A DNA stretch of 64,000 nt from Massilia aquatica (lineage in GTDB: Bacteria; Pseudomonadota; Gammaproteobacteria; Burkholderiales; Burkholderiaceae_D). A program made the position numbers and the translations under genes. This document shows positions 49,634 to 58,700 of this stretch, in pieces. The notes below the pieces were generated by a model. That model saw only the letters and a list, made by a program, of their open reading frames with translations, was not told the DNA's origin and did not search any database. Position 1 is the first letter of the stretch. Each line of letters opens with the position of its first letter. The DNA lies in contig NZ_VVIW01000031.1 of assembly GCF_011682045.1 (NCBI RefSeq), positions 1 through 64,000 on the forward strand, in the 5' to 3' direction.

Positions 49634-50105
49634 CGCCGGCAAGCAGGTCACAGTTGCCGGGCCAGCCGCCGGTCACCGATACCCACACCCATCAGGGCGA
49701 AACGCGCACCTTGCGTGGCGCCAGATGGCGCCCCACGGGTCGCCTTTCCAGATTAGCCGAAATGAATGGTCAATAGTTAAGAAAGTAGCCTTAATACTAT
49801 TTATTTTTCGACAGGTAGGCATGTCGAATTTTTCGGCCGTTCATGTGTATAGTCATCGTCATGAGTGTGCCGGCGATCGTGTGGATGCATCGCGTTTCTT
49901 TCTCACTGAGTAACAAAGAAACCGCACACTGGCGCGCCCCGCTGCCGATCGACCAGCGCAAGCTCGACAGTGGCAACCCAGTAGTGCGCTGCCGGGCGCC
50001 ACTGGCGGAACGCGCCGGCGCCGCCATCGTTTCTTGGTTAGGACGGCCCTGCCCGGGCCGCGTACCGCATCTTGCTGCCTCTTTTGTCAACGCTGAAAGA
50101 ACAAC
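49634..50105. other. intergenic region between bphP and VioB-like pair
   Basis: 470 bp without a convincing gene. A hairpin CCGGCAA/TTGCCGG (49636-49642 and 49654-49660) right after the bphP stop may terminate it. An AT-rich block at about 49755-49815 is the best place for the promoter of the VioB-like genes. AAAGA precedes the ATG at 50106. Confidence 0.45.
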
Positions 50106-51917
50106 ATGAGCTACCTGAACCCTTTGCGCCTGCACTTCTGCGGCCGCTTCCAGGCCAATCCTTCGACGGTCAACAACACGGTGGCCAACTTCGACAGCGA
50201 CGCCTTCGTTGCGGATGCCGACAAACTGTGGAATCCGGGTGGCGATGCGGCATGGCGCTTGTCCGGTTGCAAGGTCACCTGCGCATTCACGGCGGCGGGC
50301 CCGGTCGGCGCGGACGACCCCATCCTGGGATACAGCATTGCCGATTCGAACGAACAGGTCTGCGCCAAGATCGTCGATCTCGATCCCGAGCAGCAGCTGG
50401 TATCGGAAATCTGGGGCCTGCAGGTGCGCATCGCCGACGCCAACGGCAATACGCTTGTCGTGGGCGACTTCACGCCGGCGGCGTTTACCGATATCTGGTT
50501 TGGCCGGTCACAGGGCAAAAGCGGGGACATGGGGGCCGGCGCCATGTGGCAGTCCGTGCTGACCAAGCTGCGCTGGGGCGACGTGTCGCACTCGCGCTTC
50601 CTTACCGCGCTCCAACAGGCCGCCGGCTCGGGCAAGTTGTCGATCAAGTTTAATTGCGATGGTTACAACATGACCCCGACCGCGCCGGATTTCAGCTATG
50701 GCCGCGTGTATGGAACGATCGGACCGGCCCTGGCCGGCGAACCGGATCACCTGGTAGTCGGGCGACAGTTCATTGCCGCTGATCCCGGCAAGCAAGGGAT
50801 CAACCATTTTTCCGCGCGCGTCGACACCAGCGCCGCTTGCCTGTTCCTCGACCTGGGCAATGCGTTGCCCACCGTGGTCGCGGGAGGACCTGCGGCCTCG
50901 CTCGGCACCCTGTCGGTAGGCATCGTCGATCCACTCATGACACCGGGGACGCCGGCCGGGCACGTCACGGTGCTGGGCACGATCGCGCCGGCGGTGTATC
51001 AGCAACCCGACTGGTTCGCCCGGACGGCCGGCGTGGTCGTTCTTGCGCTCGATGCCGCCCAACTGCGGGCAGTGGCGGCCAGCCCGCTTGCCCTGGCGGG
51101 CGATGGGCCTGCCGCGGCATTCATCTCCGAAGCGCTGGACGGCAAGTTCGTCCGGGCTGACCGCTTCGTGTTTCGCCTGTGCCCGCACGAGCAGGCCGAG
51201 ATCGCGGTGCACGCGAGCCTGTGGGGCGTGCCCTACCCGGACGCCGAAGTCACCTTCCCCGCAGACAATCAGCAACTCCAGGCCCAGGTCCAGGTCTTGC
51301 AGGTGGGCTTACCGCCGCTGTGGGCAACGGCAAGCAACCCGGCTGCAACGACGGACCGCAACGGGGTAGCGATCCTGAGAATGACGCCGCCCGATCCTGG
51401 CACCCCGCGCTTCTTTCCCGACCATCCCGACTGCGCTATCGACGGCCAGGTGTACGCCATTCGGCCGAAGCTGGCTGATCAATCCATCGATGCGAATGTC
51501 AACGCGTCCAATTTCATCAGCATCCTGCTCTGGAGCGGGTTTGCCGCGCCAGCGCCGCTCACCTGGGATGCGATTTATCCCATCTTCCTGCAATACGCCA
51601 ACCTGTACCCGGTGATGAAGCGCTTTCTCGACTTGTCCAGGTACGAGGACGTGGTCGCGAACGCGCGCCTGCTCAAGCTCGCGTTCGGGCTGCCCGCCTC
51701 CGATCCGAACGCCATGCCGGTCACGCGTGATCTGTCACCGGCCAAGCGCGCCGCGATCCTCGCCTGGCTGGACAACCCGTTGCCCGGTACCGCACCCGCC
51801 GTAAAGCGTGTGGAGGCGCTCCTTGAAACGGTACCCGCTTCACCGCCCCCCGGTGACGGCGAAGGCGGCAAATCGGCCGCGTCAAAACGCCGGCTTGTGG
51901 TACGCGAAGCAGAGTAA
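50106..51917 (+). CDS. VioB N-terminal-region-like protein
   Basis: 603 residues, no signal peptide. The opening L-R-L-H-F-C-G-R-F-Q-A-N-P-S-T-V-N-N resembles the VioB start (P-R-I-H-F-R-G-W..N-A-P-T-A-N). A long beta-rich body follows. Near the C-terminus Y-A-N-L-Y-P-V-M-K-R-F-L-D-L, a Leu-rich helix, then T-R-D-L-S-P-A-K-R-A-A-I-L-A-W-L parallels the VioB segment just before its ferritin-like half. VioB (iminophenylpyruvate dimer synthase family) is one chain of about 1000 residues; this gene and the next together make about 950. The comparison with VioB is from memory. The substrate here is unknown and no vioA/C/D/E is present. Probable operon with the next gene (25 bp gap). Confidence 0.65.
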   Translation: MSYLNPLRLHFCGRFQANPSTVNNTVANFDSDAFVADADKLWNPGGDAAWRLSGCKVTCAFTAAGPVGADDPILGYSIADSNEQVCAKIVDLDPEQQLVSEIWGLQVRIADANGNTLVVGDFTPAAFTDIWFGRSQGKSGDMGAGAMWQSVLTKLRWGDVSHSRFLTALQQAAGSGKLSIKFNCDGYNMTPTAPDFSYGRVYGTIGPALAGEPDHLVVGRQFIAADPGKQGINHFSARVDTSAACLFLDLGNALPTVVAGGPAASLGTLSVGIVDPLMTPGTPAGHVTVLGTIAPAVYQQPDWFARTAGVVVLALDAAQLRAVAASPLALAGDGPAAAFISEALDGKFVRADRFVFRLCPHEQAEIAVHASLWGVPYPDAEVTFPADNQQLQAQVQVLQVGLPPLWATASNPAATTDRNGVAILRMTPPDPGTPRFFPDHPDCAIDGQVYAIRPKLADQSIDANVNASNFISILLWSGFAAPAPLTWDAIYPIFLQYANLYPVMKRFLDLSRYEDVVANARLLKLAFGLPASDPNAMPVTRDLSPAKRAAILAWLDNPLPGTAPAVKRVEALLETVPASPPPGDGEGGKSAASKRRLVVREAE

Positions 51918-51942
51918 TTGTCGATCCCTACAGGAGAACACC

Positions 51943-52998
51943 ATGATCCATCTCCAACGCGAACGGCTGCGCAGCCTGCGCTCGACCACCCCCAAACTGG
52001 CCGACGTGCGCGCGGTACTGCAGGATGCCATCGAACTGGAACACGCAACCATTCCCGTTTATCTCTACGCGCTGTATTCGCTGGACCCGTCCAAGAACGG
52101 CGCCGTGGCCGCTATCATCGAGTCTGTGGTGATGGAGGAAATGCTGCACATGCTGCTCGTTGCGAATGTCCTCAACGCCATCGGGGGCCAGCCGGACATC
52201 GCCGCGCCTGGTTTTATCCCGCGTTATCCCGGTCCACTGCCTGGCGACGTGGAGGGCGAACTGATTGTCCATCTCGCGCCATTTTCGCAAGACCAGCTGA
52301 GCGCTTTTCTGACCATCGAGCAGCCGGAGAATCCCTTGGTGTTCAAGCACGTGCCAGGAGAAGACGACCGCAGGGTGACCATCGGCGAGTTCTATGCGGC
52401 CATATCGGCATCGCTGGCGCGCCTCGACCCTTCGGTGTTCAGCAATACGCCGCGCAACCAGGTGGGGCCGGACCTGTTTACAGGCAGTATCGTGGTGACC
52501 GATTTGAAAAGCGCGCAAGCGGCGATCAATCTGATCGTCGAGCAGGGCGAGGGCACCAGCACATCGCCGGAGGAAACCGGCGGGGGCGGATTTGCCCACT
52601 ATTACCGGTTCATGCAGATACGTAAAGGCCATGCACTCGTCAAGAATCCAGGCGTCAATCCCCCGCAGAAGCGCTATTCCTATTCCGGAGCGCCAATCTC
52701 GATCGACCCGGACGGCGTGTATGCACTGCCGACCAACCCCAAATCAGCCGATTATCCGGATGGCTCAGCGCAGCGTTACGCGTCCGACAGGTTCAACTAT
52801 ACCTATACGGCGCTGCTCAATTGCCTGCACTGCCTGTTTGGAGGGGAAGAAACGGCGCGCCAGCTGGACGTGGCGGTTGGCTTGATGATGTCGCTGAAGG
52901 GACAAGCCAAGGCCATGGCAAGCGGGGTTCCGAACCCGGCAATTATCATAGGCCCCAGCTTCGAGTACCAGGCCGGCAATCCACCCGGCCCGGCGTAA
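51943..52998 (+). CDS. ferritin-like protein (VioB C-terminal-domain-like)
   Basis: A 351-residue ferritin-like protein. Helix 1 has Q-D-A-I-E-L-E-H-A-T-I-P-V-Y-L-Y-A-L-Y (Glu31, Glu33, His34). Helix 2 has M-E-E-M-L-H-M-L-L-V-A-N-V-L-N-A-I-G-G (Glu65, Glu66, His69). This ExxH pairing is the diiron signature, and both blocks parallel VioB's D-L-E-L-S-V-M-L-Q-Y-L-Y-A and A-H-E-E-M-I-H-Y-L-V-V-N-N-L-L. It is probably the Ferritin-like family that also covers VioB, RebD and StaD. AGGAG lies 7 nt before the ATG. It likely forms a complex with the upstream protein, so the pair acts as a split VioB-like enzyme. Reaction unknown. Confidence 0.78.
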   Translation: MIHLQRERLRSLRSTTPKLADVRAVLQDAIELEHATIPVYLYALYSLDPSKNGAVAAIIESVVMEEMLHMLLVANVLNAIGGQPDIAAPGFIPRYPGPLPGDVEGELIVHLAPFSQDQLSAFLTIEQPENPLVFKHVPGEDDRRVTIGEFYAAISASLARLDPSVFSNTPRNQVGPDLFTGSIVVTDLKSAQAAINLIVEQGEGTSTSPEETGGGGFAHYYRFMQIRKGHALVKNPGVNPPQKRYSYSGAPISIDPDGVYALPTNPKSADYPDGSAQRYASDRFNYTYTALLNCLHCLFGGEETARQLDVAVGLMMSLKGQAKAMASGVPNPAIIIGPSFEYQAGNPPGPA

Positions 52999-53067
52999 AG
53001 CCGCATCATCGGCATGGCGCGGGACGGTTGATCAAACCGCCCGGTTGAGGTTTGCGGGCCGGGTGGA

Positions 53068-54156
53068 TCACGCTGCCAGTGGCTGGTGAATATCGACCCG
53101 CTCCAGCATGTCGCTGCCAAAGTCGGACAGGAAGCGCGGCGATTTTTCCCTGAGGCCGTCCAGCGTGTCGCGCAGGCCGGCGGTGAGTTCCCCGGCGCGT
53201 ACATGCTGCCTGGCCTTGTCCATGAAGATGGCCAGGCCGATGGCCACGAATACGGAATGGAAGGCGATGTTGACCCCGCGCGGATATTTTTTTATCGCCG
53301 AGATAACCAGCCCATCCTCGGGTGCATACCAGTGCGGCGTGGTGAAGATCTTTCGTACCAGGTCGGCCAGGAAAATGGTGTTATGGATGTATTCGTGGAC
53401 GATGCTTTCGGCAAAATCGAGAACGGTCCAGGATGCATCCGGATTGATCCAGATCAGTCCAACCATCGACGACACGGTGCCGCTACTGCCCTCGCGCCGT
53501 ACACAGGCAATGGTGCCGATCATCGCGTGGATGGCGGTGTACAGGTCGCCGTCGACGGCCTTAATGAATGCCAATGCGTCTCCAATCCTCCCTGTAATGG
53601 TTTGTTGTTCGGCAGCTGAATAGAACTGCGGTTGCGAGCGCGATATCAAGCCTTCCCTGCACAGTTCTTCCAGGAGGCGCGGATTGTCAAAAGACACCAT
53701 CAGCGCGTCCTGGCAGGGAATCGACGTGTTTTGAATGGCGTTCAGGCTGTTGATGTAACTTTGCTTGAAGGTCGCCGCCACCGGCAGGCACCCGGTGATG
53801 GCAGCGATGGCCTGGATCTGGTTGTTGATATTCTGGCGCAGGTTGAACGGATCGTAACGGCCTTGCTCCGTCAGGGTGGCCAGGCCGGACAGCGCAGCCG
53901 GGTCATTCGCAACTGGTCCCTCCTTGGTTGCTGCGAGCTGGCGCCGACGGTCCTCGGCTTCCGCCGCCGAGGGATCGATCGGACCATTCGCCGTGCTCGG
54001 CAAAGGGGGCGGCGGCTCTGGCCGTAGCGCGCCGTGCATCATATTGATCGACGCATACCACAGGATATTTTTCTTGACGGTGTTCAATTCGTCGCCGTCC
54101 GCCTCGAATGCGGCGATGGCACTCTGCCTTAACTGGGTAATCGGAGTATCGTTCAT
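53068..54156 (-). CDS. HExxH-type putative peptide-modifying enzyme
   Basis: A 362-residue cytoplasmic protein. The key motif is H-E-Y-I-H at 254-258 in S-I-V-H-E-Y-I-H-N. About 40 residues later comes Y-P-R-G-V-N-I-A-F-H-S-V-F-V-A-I (His300). That spacing and the 'R-G/P...H-x-x-Y/F' context resemble the HEXXH-motif family found beside RiPP precursors (TIGR04267 from memory), members of which act as 2-oxoglutarate/iron peptide beta-hydroxylases. It is not a typical zinc protease: no signal peptide, no M48 or zincin context. It lies 140 bp downstream of a small gene with repeated Tyr-Val-Trp motifs, its proposed substrate. ATG 54156 was chosen. Activity is inferred. Confidence 0.68.
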   Translation of the reverse strand: MNDTPITQLRQSAIAAFEADGDELNTVKKNILWYASINMMHGALRPEPPPPLPSTANGPIDPSAAEAEDRRRQLAATKEGPVANDPAALSGLATLTEQGRYDPFNLRQNINNQIQAIAAITGCLPVAATFKQSYINSLNAIQNTSIPCQDALMVSFDNPRLLEELCREGLISRSQPQFYSAAEQQTITGRIGDALAFIKAVDGDLYTAIHAMIGTIACVRREGSSGTVSSMVGLIWINPDASWTVLDFAESIVHEYIHNTIFLADLVRKIFTTPHWYAPEDGLVISAIKKYPRGVNIAFHSVFVAIGLAIFMDKARQHVRAGELTAGLRDTLDGLREKSPRFLSDFGSDMLERVDIHQPLAA

Positions 54157-54221
54157 GTGGGAATCCAGTTGTGCGCCCTGCGCGGGCGACGTTTCACCTG
54201 CTGGAATAACCGGGCGGGAAA

Positions 54222-54285
54222 CGCGGGACTTGCCCCGCGCCTGGCGCCCGGCCAAGCGAATTCACCTCGCAAGGGGCTTCGCCCC
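54222..54285. promoter_or_regulatory. hairpins between precursor and HExxH enzyme genes
   Basis: CGCGGG/CCCGCG (54222-54227 with 54234-54239) and GGGGC/GCCCC (54273-54277 with 54281-54285) lie in the 140-bp gap. There is no T-tract. Hairpins at this point in RiPP operons can favour precursor over enzyme expression; here that is inference. Confidence 0.35.
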
Positions 54286-54296
54286 CGGCAAGCTAG

Positions 54297-54662
54297 TTAC
54301 CAGGTCCGGGGCGGCAGCAAACCATCCGTGACTTGCCTGCCCGCTGGCGCACTTGTGCGCGCGGAGGCGTCGCAGCGGTCGATCGCCACGGATTGCTGGC
54401 TGCGGCCGCTACCATGGTCATTGACGGCAGCCCACACGTAGTTTGCCGGCCCGTGCGCGTTGGCATCGCCCGCGTTGGACGGCCCCCCACCCTGGGAACC
54501 CCATACATACTGAGCCGCAGGTGGTGCCGGCGTCCCAATCTGTGATCCCCAGACGTACTGGGCGGCAGGCGGTGGTTGTTGCATGCGAACGTGTAATTGC
54601 GCATCCGGGGTGATTTCGATTTCGTGCAACACGCGGCCTTGATGTGTAATTCTGATTTCCAT
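54297..54662 (-). CDS. candidate RiPP precursor with three YVW motifs
   Basis: A 121-residue peptide. The first 28 residues (M-E-I-R-I-T-H-Q-G-R-V-L-H-E-I-E-I) look like a leader. Then A-A-Q-Y-V-W-G-S-Q occurs at 33-41 and again at 49-57, separated by a Pro-rich linker. A third, looser copy P-A-N-Y-V-W-A-A is at 72-79. The two exact copies use different codons at nearly every third position, so selection acts on the peptide. A Gly/Ser/Asn-rich stretch and a tail containing one Cys (97) follow. AAAGGA lies 7 nt before the ATG. An in-frame ATG at 54971 exists but lacks support. The HExxH enzyme gene follows. No peptidase or transporter is adjacent. Confidence 0.65.
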   Translation of the reverse strand: MEIRITHQGRVLHEIEITPDAQLHVRMQQPPPAAQYVWGSQIGTPAPPAAQYVWGSQGGGPSNAGDANAHGPANYVWAAVNDHGSGRSQQSVAIDRCDASARTSAPAGRQVTDGLLPPRTW

Positions 54663-55043
54663 ATATATTCCTTTAGTAGCGTTAAGCTGCATAACGTGGT
54701 TGTCGGAATGCCCGCCAGCAGGGCAAAGAAAATTCAAAACACTCAGTTCATGCAGACCGCCCACCCGGTCCGCATCACTCACACCCTTGGACGGCGCCGG
54801 TGGTAGCACCAATCCATCCAAGTAAAAGGCATATGGCCTGCCAGCGCCAGTGCCGGACACTGTTGCGCCGGACCTGTGATTCGGAAGTCTCCTCCTCAAG
54901 GCAGTCGCTTGCGAGAATGTGTCAACAACTCTACACAGAGTCACAACACAAAAATTCACTAAATGTAACAATAAGAAAATTATATGGAGGCTGGTGCCAC
55001 GATCCGATAATGCTAAATGTCCTTGCTTCTGCCGCGCAGGCTC
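54663..55043. other. AT-rich region upstream of precursor gene
   Basis: About 380 bp with no convincing gene, despite a few open frames. It is much richer in A/T than its surroundings at about 54925-55005, where a minus-strand promoter for the precursor gene could lie. The precursor ribosome site is at its left end. It also lies downstream of the FecR gene; no terminator hairpin was recognised. Confidence 0.4.
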
Positions 55044-55050
55044 CTAGCGC
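55028..55050. repeat. dispersed 23-bp repeat, copy B
   Basis: Identical to 107-129. Here it covers the last bases and the stop codon of the FecR-domain gene (the minus-strand TAG lies at 55044-55046). Confidence 0.6.
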
Positions 55051-55790
55051 ACCTCGCAGTCGACCGCCTGCGGCCTGGCGGTCCCGGCGAGCGTTTGCGA
55101 TCCTGGCGACAAGCTAAATGCCACCGGCGGGGTAAACCTCAGTGCCGGATTGTTCGGCACCATCAGCGGCGGCTGCTGCCTGGTCGGCGTAAAACCGAAC
55201 TGCCCCGCCGAAAAATTCATGCTGCCCCCGGCATTGCTGACCATGATCGTTCCGTCAACGACGAACACATGCAAGCCGGGCGCCAGTGCGCCCGCGCCCG
55301 CTTGCGCCGGCGGCGCCCCACCCGGCGGCGGCACAAACTGCGCAACGAAGGTCGTGCCGCGCACGCCGATCGTGGCAATCGGCGTCTTGAGCTCGAACTT
55401 TTCCTTGTTGCGCTTGCCCAGCAGCCCGGTCAGCGAGCGCAGTCCGCCCTGGAGCAGGCTGAAACTGGCGCTGTCGGCTTCCGGCTTGCCGCTTTCATAG
55501 GCGAAGGCCTCGATCTTGAAGGTTGTGCCCGGGCGCAAGGTGATTTCGCTGTTGTCGATGAAGCGGATCCGGGCGTAGGTGTTCTTTTCGGACACCAGCG
55601 TATCGCCCTGCGCCACTTCCGACTTGAGGCCCAGCACCTTCACGCTGCCGTCCGCCTTCCTGACCATCAGCGGCCCGTTCAGGTTGACGATGGTGCCGAC
55701 CACCTGGGCCGCCCACGCCATCGCGCCTGAAGCGGCCAGCAGGAGAGCGGCGAACGCCTTAATTGCAATACGTCTTTTTGCGCAGTTCAC
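55044..55790 (-). CDS. FecR-domain protein of two-partner-secretion operon
   Basis: A 248-residue exported protein. It starts at GTG 55790 with AAGGAG 8 nt upstream, and the first 32 bp overlap the end of the exoprotein gene. The signal peptide (A-A-L-L-L-A-A-S-G-A-M-A-W-A-A) is followed by a FecR-like beta domain: V-V-G-T-I-V-N-L-N-G-P-L, V-A-Q-G-D-T-L-V-S, I-R-F-I-D-N-S-E-I-T-L-R-P-G-T and T-P-I-A-T-I-G-V-R-G-T-T-F-V. There is no anti-sigma region or sigma factor gene, so it is probably a periplasmic or surface accessory of the exoprotein rather than a regulator. Confidence 0.82.
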   Translation of the reverse strand: MNCAKRRIAIKAFAALLLAASGAMAWAAQVVGTIVNLNGPLMVRKADGSVKVLGLKSEVAQGDTLVSEKNTYARIRFIDNSEITLRPGTTFKIEAFAYESGKPEADSASFSLLQGGLRSLTGLLGKRNKEKFELKTPIATIGVRGTTFVAQFVPPPGGAPPAQAGAGALAPGLHVFVVDGTIMVSNAGGSMNFSAGQFGFTPTRQQPPLMVPNNPALRFTPPVAFSLSPGSQTLAGTARPQAVDCEVR

Positions 55791-58700
55791 TCGCGTCTCC
55801 TTGAACAGTCCTTGTCGCGACGGTATTGGCGCCGTCGTCCTTGATGCCCGCTGTTTCCTCGTTGGCCGGGGTGACGCTGTTGACCGCATTGACCGTGTTG
55901 ACGATGACCTCCTTGAGCAGCGCAGCGCTCGCCTGCTGCGGCGGGGCCACCACGGTGCAGCCGGGTGCGCCCGGATCGGCCGCGCAGGCGCTCACTGGCG
56001 GCAGTACCACGGAGCAGCCCTGCAGGGTCGGGCTGGCCACGCACTCGCTCACGGTCGGCAAGACGGCGGCGCATCCGGCCAGCGCCGGCGTCGCCACGCA
56101 CTGGCCCAGGCCTGGCAGCACCACCGCGCAACCGGCCGCCGATGGCGTGGCAAGGCACTGGGCCAAGGCCGGCAAGACCACGCCGCAACCGGCCAGGCCT
56201 GGCGCGGCTGTGCACTGCCCAAGGGTCGGCAACACCACCGAGCAGCCCGCTGCGGCCGGATTTGCTATGCATCCCTGCAAGCTCGGCAAGACAGCGCCGC
56301 AGCCGGGCAGGCTGGCATTGCCGACGCACTGGTTCACGCTCGGAAGCACAACGGCGCAGCCCGGCACGGCGGCATTGGCCGCGCATTGCGCAAGCGATGG
56401 CAGTACCACCGCGCAGCCGCTGGCGCCCGGATTGGCCAGGCACTGGCCCAGCGACGGCAGCACCGCCGCGCAGCCGGGGGTGGCCGGATTGGCCAGGCAG
56501 CGGGCCACGCTCGGCAAGACCACGGCGCAACCGGGCAGGCTGGCCGAGGAAATGCACTGCGCCAGGGTCGGCAGCACCACCGCGCAGCCGGCCTGGGTGG
56601 GCGCCGCCACGCATTGGGCCACGCCCGGCAGCACCACCGCGCAACCCGGCACGCCCGGGCTGGCGCTGCAAGCGGCCAGCGAAGGCAGCACGACGGCGCA
56701 ACCGGCCTGGCCCGGATTGCTCACGCACACGGCCAGGCTCGGCAAGACCACCGCGCAACCGGCGCGCGACGGCGTCGCCAGGCAGGCGTTCAGGGTTGGC
56801 AGCACCGCGCTGCATCCGCTGGTGGACGGCGCGGCAATGCACGACGCCAGGCTCGGCAACACTGCCGAGCAGCCCGCCTGGGCAGGGTTGGCGCTGCACT
56901 GGGCCAGGGTCGGCAGGACCGCGCTGCAACCGGGCGTGCCCGGCGCACTTGCGCACTGCGCCAGGGTCGGCAGGACGGCACTGCAACCGGCACTCGCCGG
57001 ATTGCTGGTGCACTGCGCCAGGCCAGGCAACACCACACTGCAACCTGGCGTGCCGGGCGCACTCGTGCACTGTGCCAGGGTCGGCAGGACCGCACTGCAG
57101 CCGGCGCTCGCCGGGAGGCTGGTGCACTGCGCCAGGCTTGGCAGCACGGCGCTGCATCCCGCCGTGGCGGGCGCGGCGGTGCAGGACGCCAGCGTCGGCA
57201 ACACGACGGCGCAACCGGCGGTCGATGGCGCCGCGACGCATTGGCTCAGGCTCGGCAGCACCACAGCGCAGCCCGGCAAGCCGGGATTGGCCGTGCAAGC
57301 GCCCAGGCTCGGCAACACCGAAGCGCAAAAGCTCAGTGTTGGATTGGCGCTGCAGGCGCTGACCGCATTGGCCAGCACGCTCGCGCAGCCTGCCAGGGTG
57401 GGCGTGGCGATACAGGCGTCGATGGTCGGCACGGTGGACGGTACGCCGCTCACCGTGCCGCTGGCACTGGCGAGCGTTCCGCTGCCGCTGAGCGAGGCGG
57501 CGCTCACCGAAATATTGCCGCTAGATGCAGCAACGCTGCCATTGTTGACGATCGATCCCGCCACCAGGGCAATATTGCCGGCGCCGGAGGCGACGCTGCC
57601 GCTGGGGCCGATTGTCAGGACCCCGCCGTTACCGGCTTCCAGGCCGATCGCGCCGCCGTTCGAGGCCACGCTGCCATTGATGGTCAGCGGGCTCTGGGTC
57701 GATAGCTTGATTGCGCCGCCCAGGCTGCTCACCGACACTGGCGTGCTTGAGCCCGGTTCGTACTGCAGCAGCGTCATGCCGCCCTGGTTGGCGACCGTGA
57801 TCGCGCCGGTGTTGGCGCCGCCGCTCTGGAGCACGCTGCCAAGATCGAGCGTGCCGCTGTTGCTGATGTTGATCGGGCCGCCGCCGCTCTCGGTTTCGTT
57901 GATTGCCGTCAGATAGGCGGTCTGGGTGCTGAACGGGGTCGATGCCGAACCGGCCTGCTGGCGCGTGCGCAGCTTGATGGCGGCGGCCTTGGCCGGCGCC
58001 GCGCTGCTGTTGCCGACGCTCCAGCCGACCAGGCGCAAGGCGCCCGGCGTGGTGAGGGGATCGAGCAGCGTGATCATGCCGTTGCCGGCGTCGATGGTCA
58101 GCGTGCTGGCCGCCGTCAGATTGCTGGTCAGGTCGAGTGCGCCGTTCACATCCACCGCGCCGGTCTGCGCCAGTTCGCCGCCTATCGTGAGGCGGTTGGC
58201 GTAGATCCGGTTCAACTCGCTGGTATTCAATCCCAGGCGCCCGGTGGCGTCGAGCGCGTTGTTACCGATATGAACCAGGGTTTGCGGATTGCCGGGACTG
58301 AGGACCACCTCGCCGCCGGCGCTGCCGGTGCCGGTGATGGTGGCGCCGATGTTGATATTGTCCGACAGGAGCAGCACCCTGTCGGCGCTCAGGCTGCCGT
58401 TGGAACCGGTGTTGATCAGCCCGACGGCGCCGAAGCGCTCCAGCGCCAGCGTGCCGCCATTGTCCGGCTGTAAGGTGATCGGCGCATTGACTTCGATATT
58501 GCCGCCGCTGCGCAGGCGCAGCACGGTCGTTTCGGCCTGGGTGGCCTGGCCGCCCAACGCTGCGGCGACCAGGATCTTGCCGCTGTGGCCGAAGCCGCCG
58601 ATGGTCAGTTCCTGCGAGCGGATCGGGTTCAGGTGAAACGGCGACAATTGCAGCAGCGCGCTCGAGGGCGTGCCGCCGGCGATCACGATGTCGCGGTTGC

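Noticed and set aside
49843-50109. 88-codon frame upstream of the VioB-like gene
   Set aside because: No ribosome site and no recognisable domain; it overlaps the start of the next gene.
50106-52998. Violacein cluster
   Set aside because: Only VioB-like proteins are present; vioA, vioC, vioD and vioE are absent from the window.
53068-54156. Secreted zinc protease
   Set aside because: There is no signal peptide, and the second conserved region around His300 fits the peptide-modifying HEXXH family better.
54663-54971. N-terminal extension of the YVW peptide gene to 54971
   Set aside because: The added part has no family features, and an AAAGGA site lies at the right distance from the ATG at 54662.
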